Shown piece by piece: positions 49,195 to 62,000 of a stretch of 64,000 nucleotides of DNA (position 1 is the stretch's first letter; the number at the start of each line of letters is the position of its first letter). The translations under genes were made by a program, and so were the position numbers. The stretch is from Scylla paramamosain (taxonomy: Eukaryota; Arthropoda; Malacostraca; Decapoda; Portunidae): the NCBI RefSeq assembly GCF_035594125.1, contig NC_087185.1, positions 10,990,501-11,054,500 of the forward strand, in the 5' to 3' direction. Under the pieces are notes generated by a model, which was not told where the DNA came from, searched no databases, and was given only the letters and a program-made list of their open reading frames with translations.

Positions 49195-50740
49195 TCATCC
49201 CCATCTATAAATGTGTAATTTTCTCTTACAGTTGCCAAATGCCTGAGGACTAACAGCTTGATAACTAAGTACGTTCCAATCATCAAATACTGTATTTGAA
49301 AACCAATTCCTTCCTGTTTCCTTTTTGAACATCAAGTTTTCAGGCTCAAGCCTGAAAACTTAATATTCTATTTTTCTTGTTCTATCATGGTTACAGATTC
49401 TAAGAATTTTCCTTATGTTCCCCTTGTTATAACCCATATACCACTTAAAGACTTCTCTCAGGTCCACTCTTAACCTACGTCTCTCTAAAGAATGTAAATT
49501 TAACAGCTTGAATCTCGCTTCGTAAGGAATACTCCTCATCCCCTGTATCCTTTTAGTCATTCTCCTTTGAAGTGATTCTAATAGACCTTTATCCTTCCTG
49601 TGATGTGGTGACCAGAATAGGACAGCGTAGTCTAGATGAAGTCTGACCAGCGCTAAATGTAACTTTAATATTACTTCGGGAGCTTTACTTTTAGCACTCC
49701 TGAAAATGAATCATAATACACTATTTGCTTTGTTTCTGGCCACTTTGCATTGCTTTCTTAGACGGAGTTCAGAGCTAACTTTAAATCTCAAATCTTTTTC
49801 TTATCCTGAACCTACCAGAACTTGGTTGTTCATTGTGTAACTACTGTGTGGGTTTCTTCTACTTACGCTAAGTGCTTTGCATTTGTTGATATTAAAATGC
49901 ATTTGCCATCTGTCTGTCCATTCGTTCATCCTATCCAAATCTGCCTGCAAGGCGATGGTATGCGATTCTGACCTAATTAATCTACATACTCTCGTGTCAT
50001 CCGCAAATTTACTAACAACACTACTAATTCCACTATCCAAGTCATTGACATATATTACAAACAACGTTGGCCCTAATACTAATAATCCCTTTGTCACCCC
50101 ACTAATTACTTGACCCCACTCGGATTTAGGGCCGTTTATTACAACACTCTGTCGCCTGCCGCTTGGCCATGACCTTATCCAGATTACTTATAACCTTTTT
50201 CCAATTCTTAAATACTCTGGAATATATTTCATCTGGTCCTGGTGACTTGAACTTTTCAGCTTATCTATCTCCTGTTCCACTATCTCTTTTGTTATGGTAA
50301 TATCTGTCAGCTTCTCATTCTCTTCTACTCTAAATATCTTCTCACTATTCGGCAAATTCTGCATGTTTTCCTGGGCAAAGACAGATAAAAAATACTCGTT
50401 CACAATTTTACTAATCTCCTCCCAACAACTAAGCAGGTCCCATTCTGCTGTCTTTAAGGAACTATTGTTTTTCTATTCTTCGTCTTATATGACTGATAAA
50501 ATCCCTTGGGGTCCATCTTCGCTTGGCTGGCTACGTTTAATTCATAACTATTTTTAGCTTTCCTTGTTAAACTCCTGACTTATCTAATTCATTATATTAT
50601 GGTCTTAAAACCACTTCCCCTGTCTTTAATCTCATATATACTTCTCTTTCGCCCTATGTAGTGTTTTAACCTCAGTCATCCATTTAGGACCATTTTTCTG
50701 TAAGGGATGTTCCCTAACTGTCCTGAATGTAATTTATCAA
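49195..50740 (-). pseudogene. Decayed CR1-like reverse transcriptase, copy 2
   Basis: Minus strand. The N-terminal RT region NEYFLSVFAQENMQNL (about 50355-50400) leads to the same frameshift before SPGPDE (50228-50245) as in copy 1. The region with motif A (DFSQAFD in copy 1) is deleted at about 50181, so one catalytic aspartate is gone. The FADD motif C is intact at 49996-50007 and is followed by RVCRLIRSESHTIALQADL. The C-terminal part has QRRMTKRIQG (changed to QRM-type frames near 49560) and HSLERRRLRVDLREVFK. A stop is introduced by the hairpin insert (RTRKIEY then stop). The original stop TGA is at 49195-49197. It cannot encode an active enzyme. Confidence 0.83.
49334..49361. repeat. 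Perfect 13 bp inverted repeat created in retrotransposon copy 2
   Basis: AAGTTTTCAGGCT - CA - AGCCTGAAAACTT, 13 bp arms with a 2 bp loop. Copy 1 has only the left arm, followed by TGAACCCATTTTTC. The right arm plus TAATATTCTA is an insertion that copies the left arm in reverse. Confidence 0.93.
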
Positions 50741-50748
50741 CGAAATAT

Positions 50749-53085
50749 TTATTTCGCTTCTCCATAAAGGGTGTTTTACTTGGGTTTTAGCGTTTCTGTA
50801 CATAAGAACCTATAAAATACGTTTTTAGTAATCTTGTTTTTTATTCCTATATAGAGCGCTTTCCATGCTTTTTTAGCGTTTTGGTGTCCTAACACGTTCA
50901 AAAACACTGAAAAGACACGTTAATGATAATGTCGTTTTGTTTCCCGATAAAGGGGGCTTCCAATGCATTTTGTCTTTTGGTACTTAACAATATGAAAAAA
51001 AAGTTTAAGTAAAAGTTTTCGGTAGAGTTATTTTTCCATATAAAGTTCTAATGATGTGTTTTTGAGTCTGGGTACCTAAAAAGCTCAAAATCTCTCATAA
51101 TACACTTTTCTCGTAATGTCCTTTGTTTTCTCCATGTAGGATGTTTTGCGTGTAATTTGGTACTTTTATACTTAACAAGCACAAAAACAATCAAAATACA
51201 AGTTTTTGGTAATGTTAATTTGTTTCTCCGTAAAGGTTGTTTTGCATGCTTTTCAGCGATTTCGGATGTAAGAAGGTGAAAAACACTCAAAAGATACTTT
51301 CTTGGTAATGTTATTTCATATTGCCAAATAGGGTGCTTTCAATGCTATTTAGCATTTTTATTCCTAACACTCAAGTAAACACTCAAAAGACACGTTTCCT
51401 GTAATATCGTTTTGCTTCTTCATATAGGGATCTGCATGCATTATGATGTTTTGGTACATAATGTGAAAAACGCTCTAAATAAAGATTTTAGGTAATGTTC
51501 TTTTTCTCTATATAGGGTGCTATTCATCCTTTTTAGCGTTTTGGTACTTAGGAAGCTTACTTAGGAAGCTCAAAAACACAAATAAAACTTGTTTCACCAA
51601 ATGTCTTTCCAATTCCCCATATAGGATGCTTCGTATGTATTTTGACTTTTTGGTACATAAAAAGGAAAAAAATACACTCAAAAACACGTTTTTGGTGATG
51701 TTCTGTTTCTCTATTAAGAGATATAGAATATATTTAATTTTCATTCAGGCGGTTTAGTGTTTGGTACCTAAGAGACTCAAAACTCTGATAATGCACGTTT
51801 CTCGTAATGTCGTATCGTTTCCTCATACAGGGTGCTTTACATGCATTTTTAAGATGATGTACGTAACAGACTCAAAAAGACTCACAATACACGTTTTTGG
51901 TAATTTTTTTTTTCTATTTGGTAAGATTATTCGTGTTTGTTGCACGTGTTTTAGCGTTTTGGAACGTAAAAAAAGTTTAAAACACTTAAAAGACATGCTT
52001 ATTATTTTGCATTTCTATATAAGGTGCTTTCCATGCTATTTAGCGTTTTCGTGCCTAACACGCTGAAAAACACATAAAAACACATTTCTTACATTGTTGT
52101 TGAATTTTCTCGTATAGCGAGCAAGCATTATGGTGTTTTGCTACCTGACAATGTGAAAAACATTCAAATTACACGATTTTGGTAATGTTTTTTTCTTTTT
52201 CCGTTTTTGCGTTTTGGTACCTGAGAAGCTAAAAAAAAAAAAAAAAAAACTCATAATACACGTTTTTTGTCATGTCCTTTCGTTTCCTCATATAGGCTAT
52301 TTTTTGGTGCTGTGGTACCTAACAGGGTGTTTGCATGTATTTTGTAACCTAAAAAAACACTCTGAAGACACGTTTTAGCAAAGTTGTTTTGTATTCCCCT
52401 ATGGGGTGATTTCGTTGCTTCTTACTGATTGGTGCCTAACACGCTCAAAAAATAACAAAAGACAAGTTTCTAGTGATTTCGTTTCGTTTCTTCATATAGG
52501 TTGCTTTACATGCATGTTGGCGTTTTGGTAATTATCAATGTAAAAAAAATACCCGTTTTTGGTAAGTTTGTTCTTTTTCTTCAGAGCACTATTGAAGTAC
52601 TGATTTGATACTTAAGAAAGTAATAAAAAAAACAACAACAAACGTTTCTCGTAATGTTTCATGCATATGTTTCCATATGCATGGTGATTTGTTTGATGAG
52701 AGGCGATTTTGTACATAATAAGCTCAAAAAAAAAAACACAAAATACACGTTTTTGGTTAATGTATTCTGTTTCTCTATATATGGTATTTTCATGTTTTTA
52801 AAGTCGTTTCATATATGTATATATGGGTCTTTGCATGAATTTTGGCTTTTTGGTAACTAACAATGTCATAACACTCAAAATGCACGTTTTTTTTTTTTTT
52901 TTGGCAGTATTGTTCTGTTTCTCCATATAGAGTGTTTTTCATGCGTTTTACCCTTTTGATACTAAGAAAATCAAAAACACTCATAATACACGTTTCTCGT
53001 AATGTCTTATTTTTTTTCCCATATAGGGTATTTCCGATTCATTTAGGCGTTTTTTTTACGTAACAATCTTACAAAAGACTCAAAA
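50749..53085 (+). repeat. Satellite block, forward, five-mer type
   Basis: It resumes with the rest of the interrupted X5 monomer (TCTCCATAAAGGGTGTTTTAC) and runs in X1-X5 order. It matches 27056-27160 and then departs. Here the X1 monomer is complete (TATTCCTATATAGAGCGCTTTCC). There is a small local duplication (CTTAGGAAGC TTACTTAGGAAGC at 51546-51570) and some shortened monomers. It ends by passing into the HOR array at CTTGTTTTGTGTGCGTTTTAGCG (about 53085). No gene is seen. Confidence 0.87.
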
Positions 53086-56000
53086 TACTTGTTTTGTGTG
53101 CGTTTTAGCGTTTTCGTATGTAAGGAGCTTAAAAACACTTAAAGGCAAGTTATTGGTAAAAGTTGGTTTTATTCCCATGTAATGTGATTGCCCTGCTTTT
53201 TAGTGCTTTATTGCCTAACACGCTCAAAAAAAACTCAAAAGACACTTCTCTGGTAATATTTTTTTTTTTTTCACACATAAAGCTAGTTTCGCATGCAATT
53301 TGGGGTTTTGGTAAGTAAGAATGTTGAAAAGATTCAAAATACACCCATTTGGTAAGGTTGTTCTGTTTCTCAATTAAGTGTGTTATTCATGAATTTCAGC
53401 ATTTTGGTATCTAAGAAACATCTCCATATACACGAGTTTTTGCGTGTTTTGCCTTGTGGTTCTTGTGAAACTATAAAACACTCATTATACACGTTTCTTG
53501 TAAAGTCCTTTTCTTTCCCAATATAGAGTGCTTTGCAAATATTTTCGCGTTTTCTATAGGTAACAAGCTCAAAAACACTCAAAATATAACTTTTTAGCAA
53601 TATTATTCTATTTCTTCATATTGGTTGGTTTGCATCCGTTTTAATGTTTTTCTAAGTAAAACACTAAAAGACACGTTTTAATTAATTTTGTTTTGGATTC
53701 CCATATAGAGTGATTTCCATATTGTTTATCGTTTTGGTGCCTAACTTGCTGAAAAACACTCAAAAGACAGGTATCTGGTAAAGTCGTTTAATTTCCTCAT
53801 GTAGGTGGCTTTGCATACACTTTAGGGTTTGGTACATAACAGTCCGAAAAATAAAGCTAAAATTAACTTTTTTCATAATATTATTTTTTCACATAATTTC
53901 CCTGAATTTTGCCAGAATTTTGGCATCTCGGTACCTATAAAGATAACAAAAAATAATCCTAGTTTTTATTTATTTATTTATTTTCTCTATAAAGAGTGTT
54001 ATTTGTGGGTGTTAACTCTTTTCGTTCTTATGGAACTTAAAAACACTCATAATACACGTTTCTCGTAATGTCCTTTCGTTTCCCAAACATAGGGTTCTTT
54101 GCATGTATTTAAGCGTTTTTATGCATAACAGATCAAAAACACTGAAAATTTATGTTTTTCGTAATGTTATTTTGTTTCTCCATAAAGGGTGTTTTGCATG
54201 CATTTTAGCGTTTTGGTATGTAAGGAGCTAAAAAACACTTAAAGATAAGTTCTTGGTAAATGTTGGTTTTATTCCCATTAAATGTCATTGCCCTGCTTTT
54301 TTGTGCTTTATTGCCTAACAAGCTTAAAAACACTCAAAAGACACTTTTTTTCTGGTAATGTCATTTATTTCCCACATAAAGCTAGTTTCGCATGTAATTT
54401 CAGGTTTTGGTAACTAAGAATGTGAAAAACACTCAAAATACACGCATTTGGTAAGGTTGTTATGTTTCTCAATTGAGTGTTATTCATGAACTTCAGCATT
54501 TTGGTATCTAAGAAACATATCCATATACACGAGTTTTTGCTTGTTTTGCCTTGTGGTTCTTGTGAAACTATAAATCACTCATTATAAACGTTTCTTGTAA
54601 TGTCCTTTTGTTTCCCAATATAGAGAGATTTGCATCCATTTTCGCTCAAAAACACAAAAAATACCTTTTTTGGTAATATTATTCTATTTCATGATATTGA
54701 TTGATTTGCATTCGTTTTAGCATTTTTCTACGTAAAACACTGAAAAGACACGTTTTCAGTAATTTTGTTTTGGATTCCCATACAGAGTGACTTCCATATT
54801 ATTTATTGTTTTGGTGCCTAACATACTGAAAAACAGGCAAAAGACAGGTTTCAGGTAAAGTCGTTTAATTTCCTCATATAGGTGGCTCTACATGCACTTT
54901 AGGGTTTGGTACATATCAGACTGAAAAAAAGTTAAAATTAACTTTTTTGATATTCTTTTTTCACATAATTTCCCGGAATATTGCCAGAATTTTGGCATCT
55001 CGGTACCTATGAAGATCAATAAAAAAAAGGCAATTTTTTTTATTTATTTTTTTTTCTCTATAAAGAGTGTTATTTCTGGGTTTAAGCTTTTTGGTACTTA
55101 AGGAACGTAAAAACACTTATAATACTCGTATCTCGTGATGTCCTTTTGTTTCCTAAAGATAAGGTTCTTTGCATGTATTTAAGCGTTTTTATAGGTAACA
55201 TGATCAAAAACACTCAAAATATACCTTTTTGGTAATGTTATTCTATTTCTTCATATTGGTTGGTTTCCATCCGTTTTAGCGTTTTTCTACGTAAAACACA
55301 GAAAAGACACGTTTTCAGTAATTTTGTTTTGGATTCCCATATAAAGTGACTTCCATGTTATTTATCGTTTTGGTGCCTAACATGCTGAAAAACACTCAAA
55401 AGACAGGTTTCTTGTAAAGTCGTTTAATTCCCCCATATAAGTGGCTTTACATACACTTTAGGGTTTGGTACATAACACTCCCAAAAAAAAAAGCTAAAAA
55501 TTAACGTTTTCCATAATATTCTTTTTTCACGTAATTTTCCTGAATTTTGCCAGAATTTTGGCATCTCGGTACCTATGAAGATCAATAAAAAAATGCTATT
55601 TTCTTATTTATTTATTTATTTTTTTTTTCTCTATAAAGAGTGTTATTTGTGGGTTTTAGCTTTTTGGTACTTAAGGAACTTATAAACACTCATAATACAC
55701 ATTCCTCGTAATGTCCTTTTATTCCCAAACATAGGGTTCTTTGCATGTATTTAAGCGTTTGTTTATTGGTAACAAGCTCAAAAACACTCAAAATACATGT
55801 TTTTGATAATGTTATTCTGTTTTTCCATAAAGGGTGTTTTGCATGGGTTTTAGCGTTTTGGTATGTAAGGAGCTCAAAAAAAACTTAAAGGCAAGTTCTT
55901 GGTAAAAGTTGGTTATATTCCTATGTAATGTGATTGCCCTGCTTTTTAGTGCTTTATTGCCTAACACGCTGAAAAACACTGAAAAGACACTTTTCTAGTA

Positions 56001-59000
56001 ATTTGATTTTTTTTCCACAGTTTTGCATGTAATTTGGGGTTGGACCACTAAGAATGTGAAAACACACTCAAAATGCACTCATTTCCTAAGATTGTTCTGT
56101 TTCTCAATTAAGAGTGTTATTCATGAGTTTCAGCATTTTGGTATCTAAGAAACTTCTCCATATATACGAGTTTTTGCGTTTTTTGCCATATGGTTCTTGA
56201 AAACTATTAAAACATTCATTATACAATTTTCTTGTAATATCCTTTTGTTTCCCAATATAGACTGCTTTGCATTCATTTTTGCGTTTTTTGTAGGTAACAA
56301 GCTCAAAAACACTCAACTTTTTGTAATATTATTCTATTTCTAAATATTGGTTGGTTTGCATCCGTTTTAGCGTTCTACGCTAAAACTGAAAACACACGTT
56401 TTCAGTAATATTGTTGAAATTGCTGAAGACACGTTTCTTGTAAAGTCGTTTTATTTCCCCATATAGGTGGCTTTGCATGCACTTCCGGGTTTCGTACATA
56501 ACTCCGGAAAAAGCTAAAATTATTATTTTTTTTTTCACATAATTTCCCGGAATTTTCTCAGAATTTTGGCATCTCGGTACCTATGAAGATGAATAACAAA
56601 AAAAATTTATTTTTTTATTTTTTTTTTTCTCTATAAAGAGTGTTATTTGTGGGTTTTAGATTTTTGGTACTTAAGGAACTTAAAAATACTCATAATACAC
56701 GATATTCGTAATGTCCTTTCGTTTCACAAACATAGCGTTCTTTGCATGTATTTAAGCGATTTTATAGGTAACAAGATCAAAAACACTCAAAATACATGTT
56801 TTTTGGGAAAGTTATTCTGTTTCTCCATAAAGGTTGTTTTGCATGCGTTTAGCGTTTTGGTATGTAAGGAGTTAAAAAACACTTAAAGGCAAGTTCTTCG
56901 TAAAATTTGGTTTTATTTCAATGTAATGTGATTGTTCTGCTTTTTAGTGTTTTGTTGCATGTAACGCTCAAAAACACTCAAAAGACACTTTTCTGGTAAT
57001 GTCATTTTTTTTCCCACATAGAACTAGTTTCGCATGTAATTTGGGATTTTAGTAACTAAGAATGTGAAAAACACTTAAAATACACACATTTGGTAAGGTA
57101 GTTCTGTTTTTCAATTAAAAGTGTTATTCATGAGTTTTAGCGTTTTGGTATGTAAGAAACTTCTCTATATACACGAGTTTTTGCGTTTTTTGCCTCGTGG
57201 TTCTTGTGAAACTATAAAACACTCATTATACACGTTTCTCGTAATGTCCTTTTGCTTCCCAATATAGAGTGCTTTCCATCCATTTGCGCGTTTTTTGTAG
57301 GTAAAAACCTGAAAAACACTTTTTGGTAATGTTATTCTATTTCTTCATATTTGTTGGTTTGCATCCGTTTTAGCGTTTTTCTACGTAAAACACTGAAAAG
57401 ACACGTTTTCAGTAATTTTGTTTTGGATTATTCACATATTGACTGACTTCCATATTATTTATCGTTTTTTTGCCTAACATGCTGAAAAACACTGAAAAGA
57501 CAGGTTTCTGGTAAAGTCGTTTAACTTCCTTATATAGGTGGCATGCACTTTAGAGTTTGGTACATAAAAATCCGAAAAAGAGCTATAATTAACTTTTTTT
57601 TATAATGTTCTTTTTTTCCACATAAATTCCCTGAATTTTGGCAGAATTTTGGCATCTTGATACCTATGAAAATGAATAAAAAAAAAAAGCTATTTTTTCA
57701 TTTATTTTATTTTTTTCTCTATAAAGAGTGTTATTTGTGGGTTTTAACGTTTTGGTTCTTAAGGAACTTAAAAACGGTCCTAATACACGTTTCTCGTAAT
57801 GTCCTTTCGTTTCCCAAACATAGGGTTCTTTGCATGTATTTAAGCGTTTTTATAGGTAACATGATCAAAAACACTTAAAACACATGTTTTTCATAATGTT
57901 ATTCTGCTTCTCCATATAGAAGTTTTTTGCATGCGTTTTAGCGTTTTGGTTTGTAAGGAGGTGAAAAACACTTCAAGGCAAGTTCTTGGTAAAAGTTGGT
58001 TTTATTCCCATGTAATGTGACTGCCCTGTTTTTTTTCGTGATTTATTGCCTAACACGCTCAAAAACACTCAAAAGACACTTCTGGTAATGTCATTTTTCT
58101 TCCAACATAGTTTCGCGTCCTATTCGGGGTTTTGCTAAGAATGTGAAAAACACTCAAAATACACGCATTTGGTAAGGTTGTTCTGTTTCACAATTAATAT
58201 TGTTATTCATGAGTTTCAGCATTTTGGTATCTAAGAAACTTCTTTATATACACGAGTTTTTGCGATTTTTGCCTTATGGTTCTTGTGAACCACAAGTTCT
58301 TTTGCTCAAAAATAATAAGACACCCATTATACACGTTTCTCGTAATGTCCTTTTGTTTCCCAATAGGGAGTGATTTGCATCCATTTTCGCGTTTTTTGTA
58401 TGTAACAAGCTCAAAAACACTCAAAATGTACCTTTTTGGTAATGTTATTTTATTTCTTCATATTGGTTGGTTTGCATCCGTTTTAGCGTTTTTCTACGTA
58501 AAACACCGGAAAGACACGTTTTCAGTAATTTTGTTTTAGATTCCCATATAGAGTGACTTGCATGTTATTTACCGTTATGGTGCCTAACAAGCTGAAAAAC
58601 ACTCATAAGACAGTTTTCTAGCAAAGACGTTTAATTTCCCCATATAGGTGGCTTTACATGCACTTTAGGGTTTGGTACATAACAGTACGAAAAAAAAAGC
58701 TAAAATTAACTTTTTTGATAATTGACTCATAATTTCCTGAATTTTGCCCAAATTTTGGCATCTCGGTACCTCTGAAGATGAAAAAGAAAAAAAAAATATC
58801 GTATTTTTTATTTATTTATTTATTTTTCTCAATAAAGAGTGTTATTTGTGGCTTTTAGCTTTTTGGTAAATAATGATCTTAAAAACACTCATAATACACG
58901 TTTCTCGTATTGTGCTTTCGTTTACCAAAAATACGGTTCTTTGCATGTATTTAAGAGTTTTTATTGGTAACATGATCAAAAACACTCAAAATGTATGTTT

Positions 59001-62000
59001 TTGGTAATGTTATTCTCTTTCTCCATAATGTGTGTTTTGCATGCGTTTTAGCGTTTTGGTATATAAGAAGCTCAAAACACTTAAAGGCAAGTTCTTGGTA
59101 AAAATTGATTTTATTGCCATGTAAAGTGATTCCCCTGCTTTTTAGTCCTTTATTGCCTATCACGCTCAAAAACACTCAAAAGACACTTTTCTGAAAATGT
59201 CATTTTTTTCCCACATAAAGCTGGGTTCTCATGCAATTTGGGATTTTGGTAACTAAGAATGTGAAAAGCACTCAAAATTTAGTAAAGCATTTAAAGCAGT
59301 TAGTAAAGTTGTTCTGTTTCTCAATTATGAGTGTTATTCAATAGTTTCAGCATTTTGATATCTAGGAAACTTTGCGTTTTTTGCCTTGTGGTTCTTTTGA
59401 ACTATAAAACATTCATTATACACTATTCTCGCAATGTCCCTTTGTTTCCCGATATAGAGTGCCTTGTATCAATTTTCGCGTTTTTTTTTTTTGTAGGTAA
59501 CAAGCTCAAAAACACACAAAATATACCTTTTTGGTAATGTTTTTCTACTTTTTGATATTGGTTGGTTTGCATCCGTTTTAGCGTTTTTCTACGTAAAACA
59601 CTGAGAAGACACGTTTTCAGTAATTTTGTGGTTTGCCATATAGAGTGAGTTCCATGTTATTTATCGTTTTGGTGCCTAACATGCTGAAAAACACTCAAAA
59701 CACAGATTTCTGGTAAGGTCGTTTAATTTCCTCATATGGGAGGCTTTGCATGCACTTTACTGTTTGGTACATAACAGTCCGAAAAAAAGCTAATATCATT
59801 TTTTTTTATAATATTCTCTTATCATATAATTGCCCTAATTTTTCCCAGAATTTTGGCATCCCGGTACCTATGAAGGTGAATAACAAAAAAAAAAAAAAAA
59901 AAAAAAAAATTATTTATTTATTTATTTATTTATTTTTTTTCTAAATAACGAGTGTTATTTGTGGGTTTTAGCTTTTTGGTACTTAAGGAACTTAAAAACA
60001 CTCATAATACACGTTTCTCGTAATGTCTTTACGTTTCCGAAACATAATGTTCTTTGCATTTATTTAGGCGTTTTTATAGATAACATTATCAAAAACACTC
60101 AAAATACATGTTTTTGGTAATGTTATTCTGTTTCTCCAAAATGTTTGTTTTCCATGCGTTTAAGCTGTTTGGTATGTAAGGAGCTCAAAAACACATATTA
60201 GCAAGTTCTTGGTAAAAGTTGGTTTTATTCCCATGTAATGTGATTGACCTGGTTTTTAGTACTTCCTTGCCTAACACGCTCAAAAACAATTAAAAGACAC
60301 TTCTGGTAATGTCATTTTTTTCCCTCATAAAGCTAGTTTCGCATGCTATTTTTGGTATTGCTAACTAGGAATATGAAAAACACTCATAATACACGCATTT
60401 CCTAAGGTTGTTCTGTTTCTCAATTAAGATTGTTATTCATGAGTTTCAGCTTTTGGTATCTAAGAAACTTCTTTATATACTCGAGTTTTTGCGTTTTTTC
60501 TACGTAAAACACTGATAAAATACATTTTCAGTAATTTTGTTTTGGATTCCCATAGAGAGTGAGTTCTTTATTATTTATCGTTTTGGTGCCTAACATGCTG
60601 AAAAACATTCAAAATAATGGTTTCTGGTAAGGTCGTTTAATTTCCTCATATAGGAGGCTTTGCATGCACTTTTGGGTTTGGTACATAACAGTCCGATAAA
60701 AAGCTAAAATTAACTGTTTTTTATAATAATCTTTTGTTCATATAATTTTCCTGAATTTTCCCTGAATTTTGGCATCTCGGTACATATGAAGATGAAAAAA
60801 AAAATTCACATTTATTTATTTTTTTCTAAAATAAAGATTGTTATTTGTTGGTGTTAGCTTTTTGGTACTTAAAGAACTAAAAAAAAAACACTCATAATAC
60901 ACGTTTCTCGTAATGTCCTTTTGTTTCCCAAACATAATGTTCTTTGCATGTTTTTAAGCGTTTTTATAGATAACATGATAAAAAAAAACCCAATTGCATG
61001 TTTTTGGTAATGTTATTCTGTTTCTCTATAAAGTTTGTTTGGCATGCGTTTTAGCGGTTTGGTATATAAGGAGCTCAAAAACATTTAAAGGCAAGTTCTT
61101 GGTAAAAATTGGTTTTATCCCAATGAAAAGTGATTGCCCTGCTTTTTAGTCCTTTATTGCCTATCACGCTCAAAAACACTTAAAAGACTTTTTTCTGGAA
61201 ATGTCATGTTTTCCCACATAAATCTGGTTTCGCATGAAATTTGGGTTTTTGGTAACTAAAAATATGAAAAACACTCAAAATACACGAATTTGGTAAGGTT
61301 GTTCTGTTTCTCAATTAAGAGTGATATTCATGAGTTTCAGCATTTTAGTATCTAGGAAACTTCTGCATATACTCGAGTTTTTGCGTTTTTTCCCTTGTTG
61401 TTCTTTTGAACTATAATACACTCATTATACACTTTTCTCGCAATGTCCCTTTGTTTCCCAATATAGAGTGCTTTGTATCAATTGTAGCGTTTTTTTATAG
61501 GTAACAAGCTCAGAAACACTCAAAATATTCCTTTTTGGTAATGTGTTTTCTCTTTCTTGATATTGGTTGGTTTGCATCCATTTTAGCGTTTTTCTACGTA
61601 AAACACTGGGAAGACACGTTTTTAGTAATTTTGTTTTTGATTCCCATATAAAGTGAGTTCCTTATTATTTATCATTTTGGTGCTTAACTTGCTGAAAAAC
61701 ACTCAAAAGACATATTTCTGGTAAGGTCCTTATATTGGAGGCTTTGCATGCAGTTTAGGGTTTGGTACATAACAGTCCGAAAAAAAAAGCTAAAATCAAC
61801 TTTTTTGATAATATTCTCTTATCATATAATTGCCTTGAATTTTCCCAGAATTTTGGCATTTCGGTACATATGAAGATGAATAACAAAAAAAAAATCTTAT
61901 TTTGTAATTTTTTAATTTATTTATTTTTCTAAATAAAGAGTGGGTTTTTGGTTTTTGGTACTTAACAAACTTAAAAACACTCATAATATACGTTTCTCGT

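Larger units (their letters stand above)
49095..50748 (-). mobile_element. CR1-like non-LTR retrotransposon, copy 2 (duplicate of the copy at 25236)
   Basis: Inserted at the same place in the same X5 monomer as copy 1 (GCTTTTGGTAAT on the left, CTTCTCCATAAAGGG on the right) and truncated at the same 5' point (AACGAAATATTTATTTC). The surrounding monomers also match, so this is a segmental duplicate and not a second insertion. Relative to copy 1 it lacks ~178 bp (breakpoint about 50181, copy 1 bases 26299-26477). It gained a hairpin-forming insert at 49347-49370 and differs by a ~9 bp indel near 50025. Confidence 0.85.
46340..50870 (+). repeat. Segmental duplication carrying the retrotransposon, copy 2
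   Basis: Counterpart of 21980-27160, shorter because of the five-mer deletion at about 47345 and the 178 bp deletion in the retrotransposon. The right end of homology is placed where the X1 monomer of copy 1 turns into a T-rich stretch (27160 versus about 50850). The left end is uncertain because neighbouring HOR units are similar to each other. Confidence 0.75.
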
